From Camellia lanceoleosa (taxonomy: Eukaryota; Streptophyta; Magnoliopsida; Ericales; Theaceae), in the NCBI GenBank assembly GCA_025200525.1, contig CM045763.1, positions 62,073,018 through 62,137,017 on the forward strand: a stretch of 64,000 bases of DNA, given 5' to 3'. Shown here in pieces: positions 34,254-46,554 of the stretch. Numbering within the stretch: the first letter of the stretch is position 1; each line of letters opens with the position of its first letter. The notes under the pieces were generated by a model, which was given only the letters and a program-made list of their open reading frames with translations, was not told the DNA's origin and did not search any database. The position numbers were made by a program, and so were the translations under genes.

Positions 34254-34258
34254 CCATG

Positions 34259-34600
34259 TTACTAAGTTCAAACTTACCGCATAACTTGTGGGGAGAGCGA
34301 TTTTTCGCTAATTATGTTCTTAACAAAATACCCACAAGAAAACCAACAACACTCCTTATAAATTATGAAAAATTCGATACCTTCCTACAAATGCTTAAAA
34401 ATGTGGAGTGTTTGGCAAAAGTAGAAGTTCTTGTTCGAAAAAGACTAAGATGGGACCAAAAATAGTGGATTGTGTGTTTATTAGTTATGCTAGAATGGTA
34501 GTACATATCGATTTCTAACTAATCATCGAAATACGATATACATGTGAACACTATTATAGAGTCGGAAAACTATATTTTGAACATGTTTTCATACAAAAAT
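34259..34600 (+). pseudogene. Copia B: integrase, C-terminal part after the insertion
   Basis: The copia frame continues exactly at the right junction with LLSSNLPHNLWGERFFANYV, then LNKIPTRKPTT, VECLAKVEVL and WDQK in slightly disordered form. Stops follow. These match the end of the integrase core and the start of the linker. Confidence 0.85.
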
Positions 34601-34779
34601 ATATAAATTAAGTTCACATAAAAGAACATGATTGTACACAAAGTCAAGAAACTAATGACAATCAAACATAAGAAACCAATAATAGTCTCGACCAACATGA
34701 TTTAGCGATGATGAACCAATCTGAAATAAGAAAGCAAGTACATCAAAATCCTTTGGTGATTTTTGACATACTTGTTAGA

Positions 34780-36290
34780 AAATGAACCTCGAAGCTTTAA
34801 AGGAAGCAATAATAGGTTCTAAAGCACTTTTGTGCAAAAGAACGTAGTAATGAAATTGAATCCATTATGCAAAATCATACTTGGAAATTGGTGGATCTTC
34901 CACTCGGTTCTAAACCCTTGGATATAAATGGATATTCAAGAGAAAAATGAAAGCGAATGGTTCAATAGACAAACATAAAAGCAAGACTTGTAGTAAAGGT
35001 TCTGAGATAAAAGGTCTAGACTCTTTGACACATATTCCCTGTGACAAGAATAACATCCATATGCATGCTTATTGCTATAAGCGACATTGTATAATTTAGA
35101 GATATATCAAATGGATGTTAAGATAGCTTTCTTGAGCGGTGATCTAAATGAAGAGATCTATATAGAGCAAAGTGAAGGATTTATAGCACCGGGGCAGAAA
35201 AGTTTGTTAGCTTGTAAAATCTCTTTGTGAATTAAAAAAAGTCCTAAGATAGCATAAAAATTTGATCATGCTATGCTTATTAATGAGTTTAAGATAAATG
35301 AATGTGACAAGTCGTCTATATTAAAACTTGACAAAGGTTATGTTATAGTTTGTCTTTATGTGGATGACATGCTTATCATTGGAAGCAGTCAAAACATGAT
35401 CAAATCAACTAAGCAAATGCTAAACAAGATTAGCTATAGAAAGATATGAGAGTATATGCAAATGTTTATATTAGGAATGAAAATTACTAAAACATCTTAT
35501 GGATATACGTTATCTCAATCTCATTATATTGACAAAATTCTTGGTAAATATATCAAGGATGATATGAATGTAGCAAGAATACCTATAGACATCAGTCTTT
35601 ATTTATCGAAAAATAAAGGTGATGCGATGTCTCGATTAAATACTCCCCAAATCATTGGAAGCCTAATGTACCTAATGAATTGCATAAATCACGACTAAAC
35701 TTATGATGCCAATAAATTAAGTAGGTACACTAGTAATCTCGGAGAAACCATTGGAAGCGATCATCGGGTTCTTAGATATCTAAGGTTTTTTGATCATGGT
35801 TTGGACTTTCTCGATATCTAGCGATTACTCAAAGGTTGTTGTGAAGCCAATTGGATATCGGATATTAAAGATTCAAAATCCACTAGTCGATGTCTTTTAC
35901 TGCTGGGAAGGCTATTGTTTTCTGAAATCCACAAACCAAACATGCATCATACGATCCACAATGGAATTTGAGTTCATTGCTTTAGACAAAGTAGGAGAAA
36001 AACAAAATGGCTTCTCTACTTCTTAAAAGACATTACCTTGTGTTCAATGTGGGCAAAACCTATACGACTATTTGCATTCATTGTGATAGTCAATACGCAA
36101 TAAGCGGGCATAAGTCATATGTATAATAGTAAGTCACAACACATTAGATTTGTCGACATAATATAGTAAAACAATTGCTCTCAAATGGAATAATCTCAAT
36201 AGATTATATAAAATCTAAAGATAATATTGCGGATTAGATTAATAAAAGTTTGACAAAAAGAGCAAGTGTATAGTTTATCGAGAAGGGATG
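34780..36290 (+). pseudogene. Copia B: reverse transcriptase and RNase H
   Basis: RT landmarks in several frames: NEIESIMQNHTWKLVDLP (about 34850), WIFKRKMKANGSIDKHK (about 34925), and VIVCLYVDDMLIIGSSQNM (about 35342-35398), where the YVDD catalytic motif is intact. YGYTLSQSHYIDKILGKY and LNTPQIIGSLMYLMN (35456-35698) form the connection. RNase H shows SKSTNQTCIIRSTMEFEFIA-like sequence (about 35925-35985), then IIVKQLL and YIKSKDNIAD (about 36170-36230). At least four frameshifts and several stops. Confidence 0.88.
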
Positions 36291-36978
36291 GAATTAAAAC
36301 ATTATATAAGAGTACTCATCATAATGGTAACCGTGCTTAAATAGGCTGGAGATCCTAAAAACTATAGTTCAAATGGACAACTAAGTTCTCTACGGCTGCC
36401 AAAAATCACCAAGGGATTAAAGAATTCCCTACCATTCCTATGATGAGGTAGTGATTATACGCAACTTACGTGTTGCATCTGCAGAGAGAGTTAAGGATAA
36501 AGCTTTGCTTTTAATGATTACTTATATCTTGATTTAGGCATAAAAAATCCAAAGATGAGTATAGAGATACTCACAATAAGAATCACCTATATAGTGTCAT
36601 CAAGCTACCTGGCGGTTCTATGAGAATGAAGAGGCTAAAGTCTCTAGAAATGCTAAGTGAACAACCGAAGGTGTTGAGAGGCCAAAAATGGACACTGGCA
36701 ACCTGTGATGAGAACCACGATGTGTTAGAAGATATTTTGTGTGAAATCTATTGTCTTGGCTTACACAAATGGCATAACAATTCAAGACATCGAACGTTTA
36801 TTGGTTTAAGCTAGTAAATCCGATGGGTTATCACTGAGAGAAGGTTCAGGCAGAAATTTGACTACACACTATACCATCTAGAAATGCAAGATATTTTTCA
36901 ATTTACATACTCTTTTGATAAATTTTGCATATTATTTGCATTAAGATTGTCATCAAATTCCCATTCATGTGTGGGGAT

Positions 36979-38271
36979 TGTTAGAAATGGTTTTGGAAAA
37001 AATCGATTTTCCTAAACTTTGGTCATATTTTTTAAGTGGAATTAGACCACATATCGCCAAAAGTTGGCAGAATCTAAGTGAAGTAAACATGTATTTTATG
37101 TTAACTTTGTGAGTTCACATAGTAGTATATTTGGTTTCTCAAAACCATTATCCAAAATTGAATGGAGATTGAAAACCAAAGTGAGCTCCATGGAAATGGT
37201 ATATTAAGTGAGCGTTCCTTAAGGTTTGTCCACGTTGGTTTGATGAGCAAACTTTTGTGGGTTTCCTAGAGCATGAGTTTACAACTTGATAGAGGGCCCC
37301 AAGGGTACCCAGAGTTTGTGGAAGGGTGAGAGTTATGGGCAAAGTGGGCTAGACCAATTGGACCAAAATAAACTACCTACCTTGTGACATCCATACCGCC
37401 GTCGTCCCCGTCATTGTTGAAAGCGGGTTAGGCTATGTGTTGGACAGACACCGGGCATTGTGATATGAGAGGTTGGGTTGGGCTTGTCCAACCCAATGCT
37501 TATCTTTTGGGCCAAAAACAATTTGGATTTTATTTTTTTAAATTAAATTCTTACCTTTTTGAATTTAAATTTTGAAACTCATTTTAAAAATAAGTATGGA
37601 TTAATTTCACACCCAAACAAGTCCATATCTGTCCAATATATATTGGTGGTTCGATTATCCTCAAAATTCAGCAAAACAGAGGTTGTATCTGTTTAGCAGA
37701 TCTTGAAGGAACAAAGTCTTAATACTTGTTCAAAACGAGATCTTCTATATTGGATTCAAATCGAACACGACCACCTTTATTGCCTGGTAAATAGACAAGT
37801 CCCCTTATTTGATTTTTCCTTGTTTTTTAAATTCCTCATATCATACTATTGATCTCTTTACATTTTAACGTTATTATTTTTCCTATGAGAAAAAATGTAT
37901 ACATAAAATTAATGTTAAGTTATATGTGAATAGTTTGTGATGTTTCATACTATGTTTCAATATTGATCATTTTTGTGGAAGATAAAGAAATCCACAATTT
38001 GAAAGCACCGGTGGAAGGGACGAATGCATCTTAAGGACCTGAGTGTTAAACACTAGACTTGATCGAGAATTTGTTAAAACAAATAAATAAGGTAAGTAAT
38101 TAATTTACTTTTTGTTTTATCTTCTTTTATCAAATTCTGAGTTTTTGTTTTTTATTTTCAAAATAAGAGCCATAATGTTATTTATTTAGTTTATTTCTTG
38201 TTTTTGATTTTTGTAATCAAAGCAGTTTCTCTTATTCTTTAATTCTTGAATACAATAGAAGATTATCCATA
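36979..38271 (+). repeat. 3' LTR of copia B (~1.29 kb)
   Basis: Preceded by the purine-rich tract tgtgtggggat. It matches the 5' LTR throughout, with indels. The last shared sequence is gattatccata (gattgtccaaca in the 5' copy). Confidence 0.85.
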
Positions 38272-39539
38272 ATTTTTTTGACTTTTGTAAGGCATTTATA
38301 GCAGATGGGATGAGATATTGGTGAGTGCAATATGAACTTTTGGATTATGAATTATAGACACTTTGTATGTGTAATAAAGAGTTTGTTTGTTTGTTTTTGT
38401 TTGTTTGTTTGTTTTTTTTTTTGGTTGATTGAAATGGGGATTGTATGGAAATATGGAAAGGGAAAAAAAAGTTGCTAATGAACATTATTGGAATTTTCCT
38501 ATAGAGTTTGTTTCCACTTCCTCTATTTCTTGTTTTAATTTGCTTATCAATATTGAGATATATATGATTATAATTCTTTAAAGGCCAAGAAAGGGAAAAT
38601 GAGAACTATATGGGGAGATTTACATAGTGTATTTTCCCTTCCTCTGTGATGAGCTGTTGAGGCATAGATAATGAACATATTCACCAAATTCCACGAGAGG
38701 ATGGTTTTAAAATATAATGACCTTAATTAGGTAAACTGAACATATTGACATATATATTATATATATTTACCTTGACAATCTTTAGATCTTTTAAAAATTT
38801 TTCCTCATTGATAATCTATATTTGTAACACCATGTACTCCTTGTTGCTATGAATATTGATGCTTTATAGTGTTTTATTGTGCTAAATATATACACCACAT
38901 GTTTATCACATTTATTCTTTTTAATGAGATGTATAATTTATAGAAAAACATATGGATTCAACCAGTTACTTGAATTTTAAATTAAATAAAGGACTAGGTA
39001 GTTAAAATTCAAGTTATTATGTGTCTGGAATCAGTAAGTTCAGTCTTCAGGGCATAGTAAGAAATAATTTTGATTTGAGGACATTGATTTATTGAATTCG
39101 TCAGTGAGACAGATATTTATATATATATGTTTAAACTTAAATGAAATCCTAGTGGAAAGAGATATAACTTTGAGAAAAGAGACGGAGAAGTTCTAGAGCA
39201 TTAGGGGCAAGAGAAAAGATTAGGAAAATGCACCATTGTACATGGAAAGAATTCATCTTTCTTAAATAAAGTTGTTTTAATAGCACAATCTAATGGATTT
39301 CTAGTTTTTAAGGAGATTGTGTAGTGAGGTTGAGGGACAAAACTAAAATTTGGAGATGACTGACATTACCATAATATTCAGCATAACAGATGCTTTTCTG
39401 ACTTTTTAGTATAAACTTCTGTTATTCTATAAAAGTTTTATCATTTATGACTTAGAAAGCCATGATTATAAATGAAAGTTGTGATTTGGCCTTGAGTTTA
39501 TCCTTACCTTATTTTGGGTTATTCAAAATTGGGGTTTGT
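38272..39539. other. Intergenic AT-rich sequence
   Basis: No gene or clear repeat apart from a (TTTG)n run at about 38378-38415. It may be the flank in which copia B landed. Confidence 0.4.
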
Positions 39540-40719
39540 TTTTTCTAGAAAAAGAACATTCAAAACATAAGCGAAATTTTAGGTTGGAACACCTAGGCGA
39601 CAGCATGTCATCCAGAAAGAAGAACATATGATGGGAAAGATTCATATATGTAAGAGCTGTCGTCTGGCAATGATGCCGTGTTTAACTTGCCATTTTAGAA
39701 ACCGCGTGTAGGCTGCGTGTAAAAGAACTCTCATATATGCAACCAAAAGGAAGCTCCGCATATGCGGTAGCCATGAAGACCGATTAATAGGTTTTTGCTG
39801 TTCTTGTCTTTGGGCTCTGGTATGATTTTCACATATATTTGGCAATCCGCCGCGTACTAGGACATTAAAGAGAATAAGAACAATTAGACTATTGATCCAG
39901 TTCATAGAACTTCGTTTAGTTTCTGATGAATAGATATGTTATGTATGTGTATGCCTATATGGAGTCCAGCAGCGTCGACTCGTATTTCGCGAGATATTGT
40001 GTGGTAACCATGCCAGAATATATTTAATGAATGATGATCCTGTGTTCTGCTTGTATGTAAGTAGCATCCTTAGCACCTATCTACGTTTATACAGAGATCC
40101 TGCAGTGGGTTATTTCATGAACTCTTGTTTCCAATATATTGGCAGTATGTTTGATTCAGATTTCATGACCACCTATTGATTTAAGATTGCATTTAGTTTG
40201 TTTGTGGATGTAAAGCCTACCAGGGTTTCGTTTTTTAATTTTCCTCCTTAATAAAACCACGTTTTTCATATGTATACGCCTGTAGATGATCTAGTCTGAG
40301 AGAGGGGGCGTAATAGCTGTGATCAGCGCCTCCGTTTAGTCAAGTTACCTTTTATTGCCTCTGTGAGATTCTTATCTGTTTAAGCGTGTAAATGGTCGAT
40401 GAACACCCTTTTGGAAATAACTAAAGTGTTACTAAAATTGGGTTATACATTTGGTGTTATATCCGTTGATGGGGAGATGGTCTTCTATCTTGCAGTTGTA
40501 TTTTGACAAACTTGTGATACCTTGATGTATATGTATATATATATCTATAGTAATGCATTTTTGTCTCCTTATTAAGTTATTTGCTTTCGTTGGATGTTTT
40601 ATATCTTATATGTATTAGTAGCCATGTTTATGTGATTTGTCACAGTTAGGCAGCACAGTGATACAAAGTTATTATTTAGTTTATTATGCCAAACTTTTGG
40701 TAGGAGTTTGGGTCGTGAA
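39540..40719 (+). mobile_element. Degenerate LTR of the TGTCACGACCC family
   Basis: It shares with the LTR ending at 44000 the stretch gtagcatccttagcaccta (40065 and 43286). A tgatcagcgcctc...gtcaag block (about 40320) corresponds to agaagcgccgggtaaactc...gtcaag (about 43606). The end is gtttgggtcgtgaaa (40708-40719), like ggtttgggtcgtgaca. The left boundary is not resolved. Confidence 0.5.
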
Positions 40720-41818
40720 ATAAACATAATGAATTCAATTACATCATTAAACATTGAATCTGAGAAAGAGAATAAAGAAGTTGAATATGATGAACATAGA
40801 ATTGCTGGGGCGAACATGGACATATATTCTACTCATAGTCTTGGCATTATTTTTTAATTCATTTTTCTAGACAAAATTTATAATACTTGTATTATAGCAA
40901 ATTAAAAAGAGTGTCCATAGAATGACGCATAGTATAAGAGACATCTTTTTTAAAAAAAAAAAAAAAAAGGATTGCATTAGACACTTCTATAGGTAGAAAG
41001 GCACATCAAAGCATATTTTACATAAAAATATTTGGGGGAAACAAACTAAATACACTAAATAGTAAAACAAGAAAACACCAGCATCTGCTCGTTATGAGAT
41101 TGTTTGTATTGTGTATGCAGAATTTAAAATAGCTTCTTCTTTACTATAATAACAACATAAAAGATTAAAAGCAGAGATTGTGCGATTGTGGAAGAATAAT
41201 TATAGTATATATTGTAAAAACCAATGAGAATATAAATCAAGGCGTTTGTTCTTTTGTTGCCCGTCAAATAATAATAGTATGTATTGGAAAAATTAATCAA
41301 CACAATGTTGACAAATTAATTTGTGTTATTCAACTAATGATTGTCATGGAAATTGTATGAATGTATTGCCCATTGCAATTACTTCAAGTTCGTGGATGAA
41401 GATAGTGGCGTTAAATCACAATCTATTTCAACACTAGAGCCCGTGATGGTATAACAATAGAAGACTTTAACCCGACAGGACAAGGCTTCACTTGACATGG
41501 AAGGCCGAGAAATGATGACTATGGTCGAAGGCTTGAAATGATGGAAAATAATTTGAAAGGCGATGGTATATTTCATTGTATTTTTTTTATCATTTTGTAC
41601 TTTATGATGTAACTTATTGGTGGCTTTGGAAAAAATATTCTGAATGTTGTATGGATTTATTGGCCCCGAAAGAGATGTATTGTTGGCGTTTGTATTTTTG
41701 CCTTATGTTTAGCAGAATGAATTTTAAAGTTTCTAGCATTTTGGGTTTGATTAAATGGATGGAATAGGTTTTACTGATTTTAGATGGTATTCATGAATAT
41801 TGATGGAATACTTCTATG
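40720..41818. other. Intergenic sequence before the gap
   Basis: A 42-codon frame at 40729-40857 begins MNSITSLNIESEKENKEVEY; it is acidic and unrecognised, and probably chance. Otherwise AT-rich with no clear feature. Confidence 0.4.
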
Positions 41819-41918
41819 NNNNNNNNNNNNNNNNNNNNNNNNNNNNNNNNNNNNNNNNNNNNNNNNNNNNNNNNNNNNNNNNNNNNNNNNNNNNNNNNNN
41901 NNNNNNNNNNNNNNNNNN
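41819..41918. other. Assembly gap (100 N)
   Basis: Exactly 100 unknown bases, the conventional placeholder for a scaffold gap. The true distance may differ, and the start of the following LTR is probably hidden here. Confidence 0.98.
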
Positions 41919-44000
41919 TGTTTATGATCATCATAATTTCGGGATTTATGGTGTAATTATCTCTAAAACCGACAGGTGATGATTAAATTAGATTAATTAA
42001 GGTTAAATTGCATAGTTTAACTTAATCACCATAATGCCATTGTTAGTGGGCCCTTATTATAACATATATTTGAGCTTTGTATTCATTCAACAAACACTTC
42101 TTTCACCATTTTGAGAGCACAACCGACTTTTAGAGAGAGAGACCTAAGAAGAGTTGGTTTCGCCTTTGATTGGCTTGATTGAAGGAATTGGAATATAGGT
42201 TGCAAATTAAGCTTCCTCACCTTGTATTGAGACTTAGGGTAAGAGAATTCAACATCTCATTGTTGTGTTTAAGCTTGTTCTTGCATGGTTTGAGCAAAGT
42301 TGAAGTCTAGAGCCAACATATGGCTCAAAGTGTTGAATTAGAGCTAATTGTTGTATGCATGGCTATATTCTTGCATTGTAAGGTTGATTACATAGAATTT
42401 GGTACATGCATGTCCATGTTTTAAGAGTAGTCCATGTTTTCATCTTGTCCTTAAAGAATTGGCTCATTAGAGAATGAAATTGGAGCTTTGAAATGGTTTA
42501 AAATTCATGCATGTCTTGTTTGTAGCATGTTCATGAAAATTGGTTTGAAATTGAGTTGAATTAAACACCATTGGGCTTTGATTTCTCAAATTGAGCTTTG
42601 GAATCATGTTGTTTTATGAGTTTACAAATATTTTCTAGAAAATTGGCCCAAGAAGATCGAATTTTGAGCATCAAAACTTGGTTTTAAGTTGGAGGTGCAA
42701 CTGATTTTCCAGAGTTTGCACTCCCGCCGAAGGAAAGTGGCGCCTGAGTGGGGAATTCGAGCTCCCAGCATCTCTCACTATTTTACACCGCCGAGCGAGG
42801 CGTGTCTCACGCCGAGCGAGTCGAGCATCCGTCGAACGGGGATTTCACCTATCCAGTACTTTTATAGTCCACTCGAGCGGGTACCTTTGTTACATGTCCA
42901 CTGAAAGGAAACGACGCCGAATCTGGCTTCGTTTTTCTCAAAAATTTGAAATCGCTGCTATGTGCGCATCTTTGCATTTTCATCCCATCCTAGGCATTCT
43001 TAGACCTAGTTTAAGATATCTTAACGAGGATATACCCGTAGAACACAACCGAGGCAAATTAGGATTAGGTTATTTTCTTTCCCAACCGTAGCTTAGTGTG
43101 TGTTCAATTTGTATACCGTAGGGTTACATCGAGACACGCCTAGCTTATCAGAGCCCGTAACTCGTGAGTAACGATCGTAAAGATATGTTCAAAAATGATT
43201 ATTTTCTGAACAATTGAACTGTACTGTTTCTGAACTGATACTGTTAATTGAATGAATGTATGTCCTATGTTCTGAACTATATTGTAGCATCCTTAGCACC
43301 TACTGTTTATTGTTATCACATATGTAGATCTCGCAATTCCCTCATGGAACCACTCTATCAAGCATCGATTGATGGCCATCATTGACTGCTCGATCTTTTA
43401 AGACCTACTGTTTACTATACTGTTCTGCTAATGGATGTACCACATATGACCGCATCGATCGAACGACTAAAAATACCGATTAATGAACTGCTTATTATCG
43501 CAAGGAGATTCATTCTAAACCTCTTTACGCTTTTATGTTATTCATCGGGCTTTAGCTCATCGCCATATATATATATATATGTAGGTGTACAGCACCGCGC
43601 TGCTAGAAGCGCCGGGTAAACTCAATTTTGTCAAGCCAACCACTGTGCCTCACTGCGAGGTTCCGAGCTTGCCAAACTTTGGCTTAGGGGTGTTTTATAT
43701 TCCCCCATCTATTTCTGTATCTGTTTTGTAAACTGTATAGACTACTATCATCGCTTAATAGGATTAAGTCCCCGATCTAACGGATTGTAATATTGTGCAT
43801 ACTATTTGTTAATCGGTCAGATATATATGTATGAAAAGTCTTTTTGCATACAGACTGTCACAACTCATTGGACATTGTTTATTTATCGCTTTGGCTTCCG
43901 CCAGTCCTCAGATTTATTTTATCAGATATCATAAGGTGCCTTCGTAATCTCACATCGTTACATTTGCTAAACCCATAGGGCGCGGGTTTGGGTCGTGACA
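41919..44000 (+). mobile_element. LTR (probably solo) ending ...GGGTCGTGACA
   Basis: The right end is ggtttgggtcgtgaca at 43985-44000. The LTR at 62592-64000 on the other strand is homologous. Both have a block of ctcgagcgg / gccgagcg words, catcccatcctaggcattc, gggcttt(a/c)gctca followed by an (AT)n and gtaggtg, and the same terminus. No gag-pol adjoins it. Its left end lies in or next to the sequence gap, so length is at least 2.08 kb. The small frames inside are not genes. Confidence 0.7.
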
Positions 44001-45660
44001 CAAGGAAAGACAGAAATCACTGAAATGATGATTCTGGTGAGATTACCTTCCCTTTGATTTTAAATTAAAATTCCAAGACTATCAATTTTAAATCACTAAG
44101 AAAATATAAAATCCATTTAATGTCCACGACTTCCCACATTCTAAATCTCTATTTTAATTTCGACCTCACAAATTAGCATTTTCTAATGCATTTCTTAATA
44201 ACATTAACTACACAACAAAGACTCAAAATGTTTATGACCATGCACATCATAGAACTCAACTAACTAGATCGAACTCAAGCCAATCAACAAATAAGTGAGA
44301 AGGAGAAAGCAACCAACTAGAATGGTTTAGAATGAACCCGAAGTTTGTCATATCTACTTCTTCTTCTTCTTTTCTTTCTTTGACATGTGAACCCATTTGA
44401 TAAGAAGAACAAATAACATGAATAAAATGTCATATGAAAATTTCATAATTAACTATTACTCACTTTCCTGACGAACGATGGCAATTAAACGATGAGGTGT
44501 ATGTGGATTGTTGTTGTGAATGCACATGTGTAGCATGTGCAACAGGCCCACCCATAGCTTTTCTATGTGAGCTATAAAGAAATCTCCCACATTCTAAATC
44601 TCTCATTTTAATAAAATCCATTCTATGAGCTATAAAGAAATTTATACATGGTTATCATACACATCGTGCAAGACAAATGTGGAGAACAACCTCCCACTAT
44701 TTTTTTCAGATTATTTCAAACTCACATTAACTTACTAGTAATTTCTAATCTCTGAAATACATTCTACCCTTTTCACATCAGCCTATGTTACATTTATTCT
44801 CCAAATGCAAGTCAAACTACAAACAAGAAGGTTTTAGCTAGCCTTGCATTTTGAACAATTTAGATTCACATACAAACACAAGCCAATCCAAAAGTAACAA
44901 CTACTAAAACTGAACTCCAACTCAACTCAAATGATTAGTATCAATTATGAATCTAGATAAAAATAAAGCAGCAACACAATCTAGACTTATAATTGTGAAG
45001 AAGAAATGTAAACGAAAACAAATTTAAAGAGAATTGAGATACATCCACCAAATCCAAAACAAGTTAGAAAAGATTGATGTGTATGCGTGAGAAGGAGAGG
45101 TGAGATACATCCACCAAATCCAAAACAATGAACTCAAAACAATGAAAAAATCGTAGATCCAGTTCATACAAAACAAATGCATATGTAATAAAAACTTACA
45201 GATCCGAAGTTTTGTAACAAAAAGCGACCGATTGAGCAAGATCTCAAAACAAAACAGAGCAAAGAACAAACTTATGATCTTCAAAAAAAAAAGGAGGGGC
45301 CTTAACGAGAGTAGAACCAAAGGACCAAAATTGAAACTCACAAAATCCAAAGAGAGTGAGAACCAAAATCAAGATAAGCATTAAATCTAGAGACCTTCAA
45401 AATCATGCGTGTTCTAAAATCGACAGATCTGAAATTGATCAAGAGTGTTTGAAATCGAGCGAGAGAAAGTGTTTGAAATCGAGTGAGAAAGAGTGTTTGA
45501 AATCGAGCGAGAGTGAGCGCTTCAAATCAGTGAGAGTGGGGGGTTTTTGAGCTTCAAATCGCAAGGGCTTCTGAGCGAGAGAGAGAGTCTGAGTTTTGAA
45601 AGCGAGACTAAGAGTGAGAGACGGAGAGATGTTTTGAAAGGACGGAGTATTGAACGGTGT
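44001..45660. other. Non-coding sequence, probably interior of a CACTA element
   Basis: Contains duplicated words: cccacattctaaatctct (44134 and 44588), ctatgagctataaagaaat (44567 and 44622) and gagatacatccaccaaatcc (45036 and 45101). Between about 45440 and 45620 a gagtgtttgaaatcgagcgag unit is repeated three to four times. No transposase is visible. Confidence 0.4.
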
Positions 45661-45801
45661 TAACAAGTTGACCCAAACGGTGCCGTTTTACTGAGATCAG
45701 ATACAACGTTTTTGAAAACGTTGTATTTAAATAATCTATAATGACGTTTTTCATAAACGCCATAAAAGAAGCATTGCAATAGCCACCTTTTTCCTGTAGT
45801 G
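45661..45801 (-). mobile_element. Right terminus of a CACTA transposon
   Basis: Read on the minus strand from 45801, the sequence starts CACTACAGGAAAAAGG. It is followed by inverted subterminal words (gacgtttttcataaacgcc; acaacgtttttgaaaacgttgt) typical of CACTA subterminal regions. The opposite terminus was not found in the window, so the element is either cut short, continues left under the gap, or has a mutated left end. Confidence 0.65.
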
Positions 45802-46351
45802 AAAAATTTGAGAGAAATTGAAATGATAAATGCATCATTCATGACAACACATGAACATATAAGAAGAAGCAATGATATTTGAAAGAGGAGAAAGTAAAGA
45901 AAGTTCAAAATGAAATTATAGGGTGGTTGTAGGAATTCTCTTCCACAGTTCCACGCTTGTTGAAGACAAAGGCAAAGGAAAAGTTTGAAGGTCTCTTTTG
46001 GGTCCCCAATATTGATTTGTTTTTTCATGCATGGCCTAAAAGCATATTCTTTAACATGTTTGAAAGGGCTTGTCATTCCTGGTAGTGTCTAATGTTCTCA
46101 TTTTGTATGTGGACTGTGATCACTAGCCACACACTTTGTCTGGACCACTGTGTAGAAGAATTGTACATTTATGAACATAAAGGGCAGGAATGGTAAAGCT
46201 TATCGTTAGCATTTTTTGTGGTGCGGGTTTGAGTCACGAGAACAATTTCTTGAGAGGGTATGAAATGGTAAAGGCTGTGATTAGTGTTTTTATAGTGTGG
46301 GTTTGATGTGAATAGCTTCTCGGAAAATGAGATAAGACTTCGAACACCTTT
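45802..46351. other. Intergenic sequence, nothing recognised
   Basis: Two loosely similar segments (gtttgagtcacgagaacaatttcttgagag and gtttgatgtgaatagcttctcgg), preceded by similar gaatggtaaagct and gaaatggtaaaggct words, suggest an old duplication at 46185-46335. Confidence 0.4.
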
Positions 46352-46469
46352 AAAGGTAAAAACACATGTAAAAAAAAGCAGCACAAGCAAATTAACTGAC
46401 ATACAAAAAGAAAGGTAAAAACACATGTAAAAAAAGTAGCATAAGCAAATTAACTGACATACAAAAAGA
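46352..46469. repeat. Perfectly phased 59-bp tandem duplication
   Basis: aaaggtaaaaacacatgta through aaattaactgacatacaaaaag is present twice (46352-46410 and 46411-46469) with only one or two differences, indicating a recent duplication. Confidence 0.95.
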
Positions 46470-46554
46470 AATAAAATGACACAAGAATAAAAAACAAAAA
46501 ATGATAACAAACAACGACAAGCACAAGAATAAAAACAACCCTATTAAACACAAT

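Larger units (their letters stand above)
19457..38271 (+). mobile_element. Ty1/copia retrotransposon B, split by element C
   Basis: Long LTRs at 19457-20685 and 36979-38271 share their order of motifs from tgttag(g/a)aatggttttgga to the ends. Without the 11.4-kb insertion the element is about 7.4 kb. The coding order is gag, protease, integrase (interrupted), RT, RNase H, similar to TNT1-94-type polyproteins. The likely target duplication is attta before and atttt after, one mismatch. Stops and frameshifts occur throughout. The TATA box is intact in the 5' LTR but altered in the 3' LTR (ggtaaatag at about 37786). Confidence 0.9.

Noticed and set aside
45024..45350. Minus-strand frame of 108 codons with hydrophobic stretches
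   Set aside because: AT-rich, overlapped by duplicated words, with no homology recognised; probably chance.
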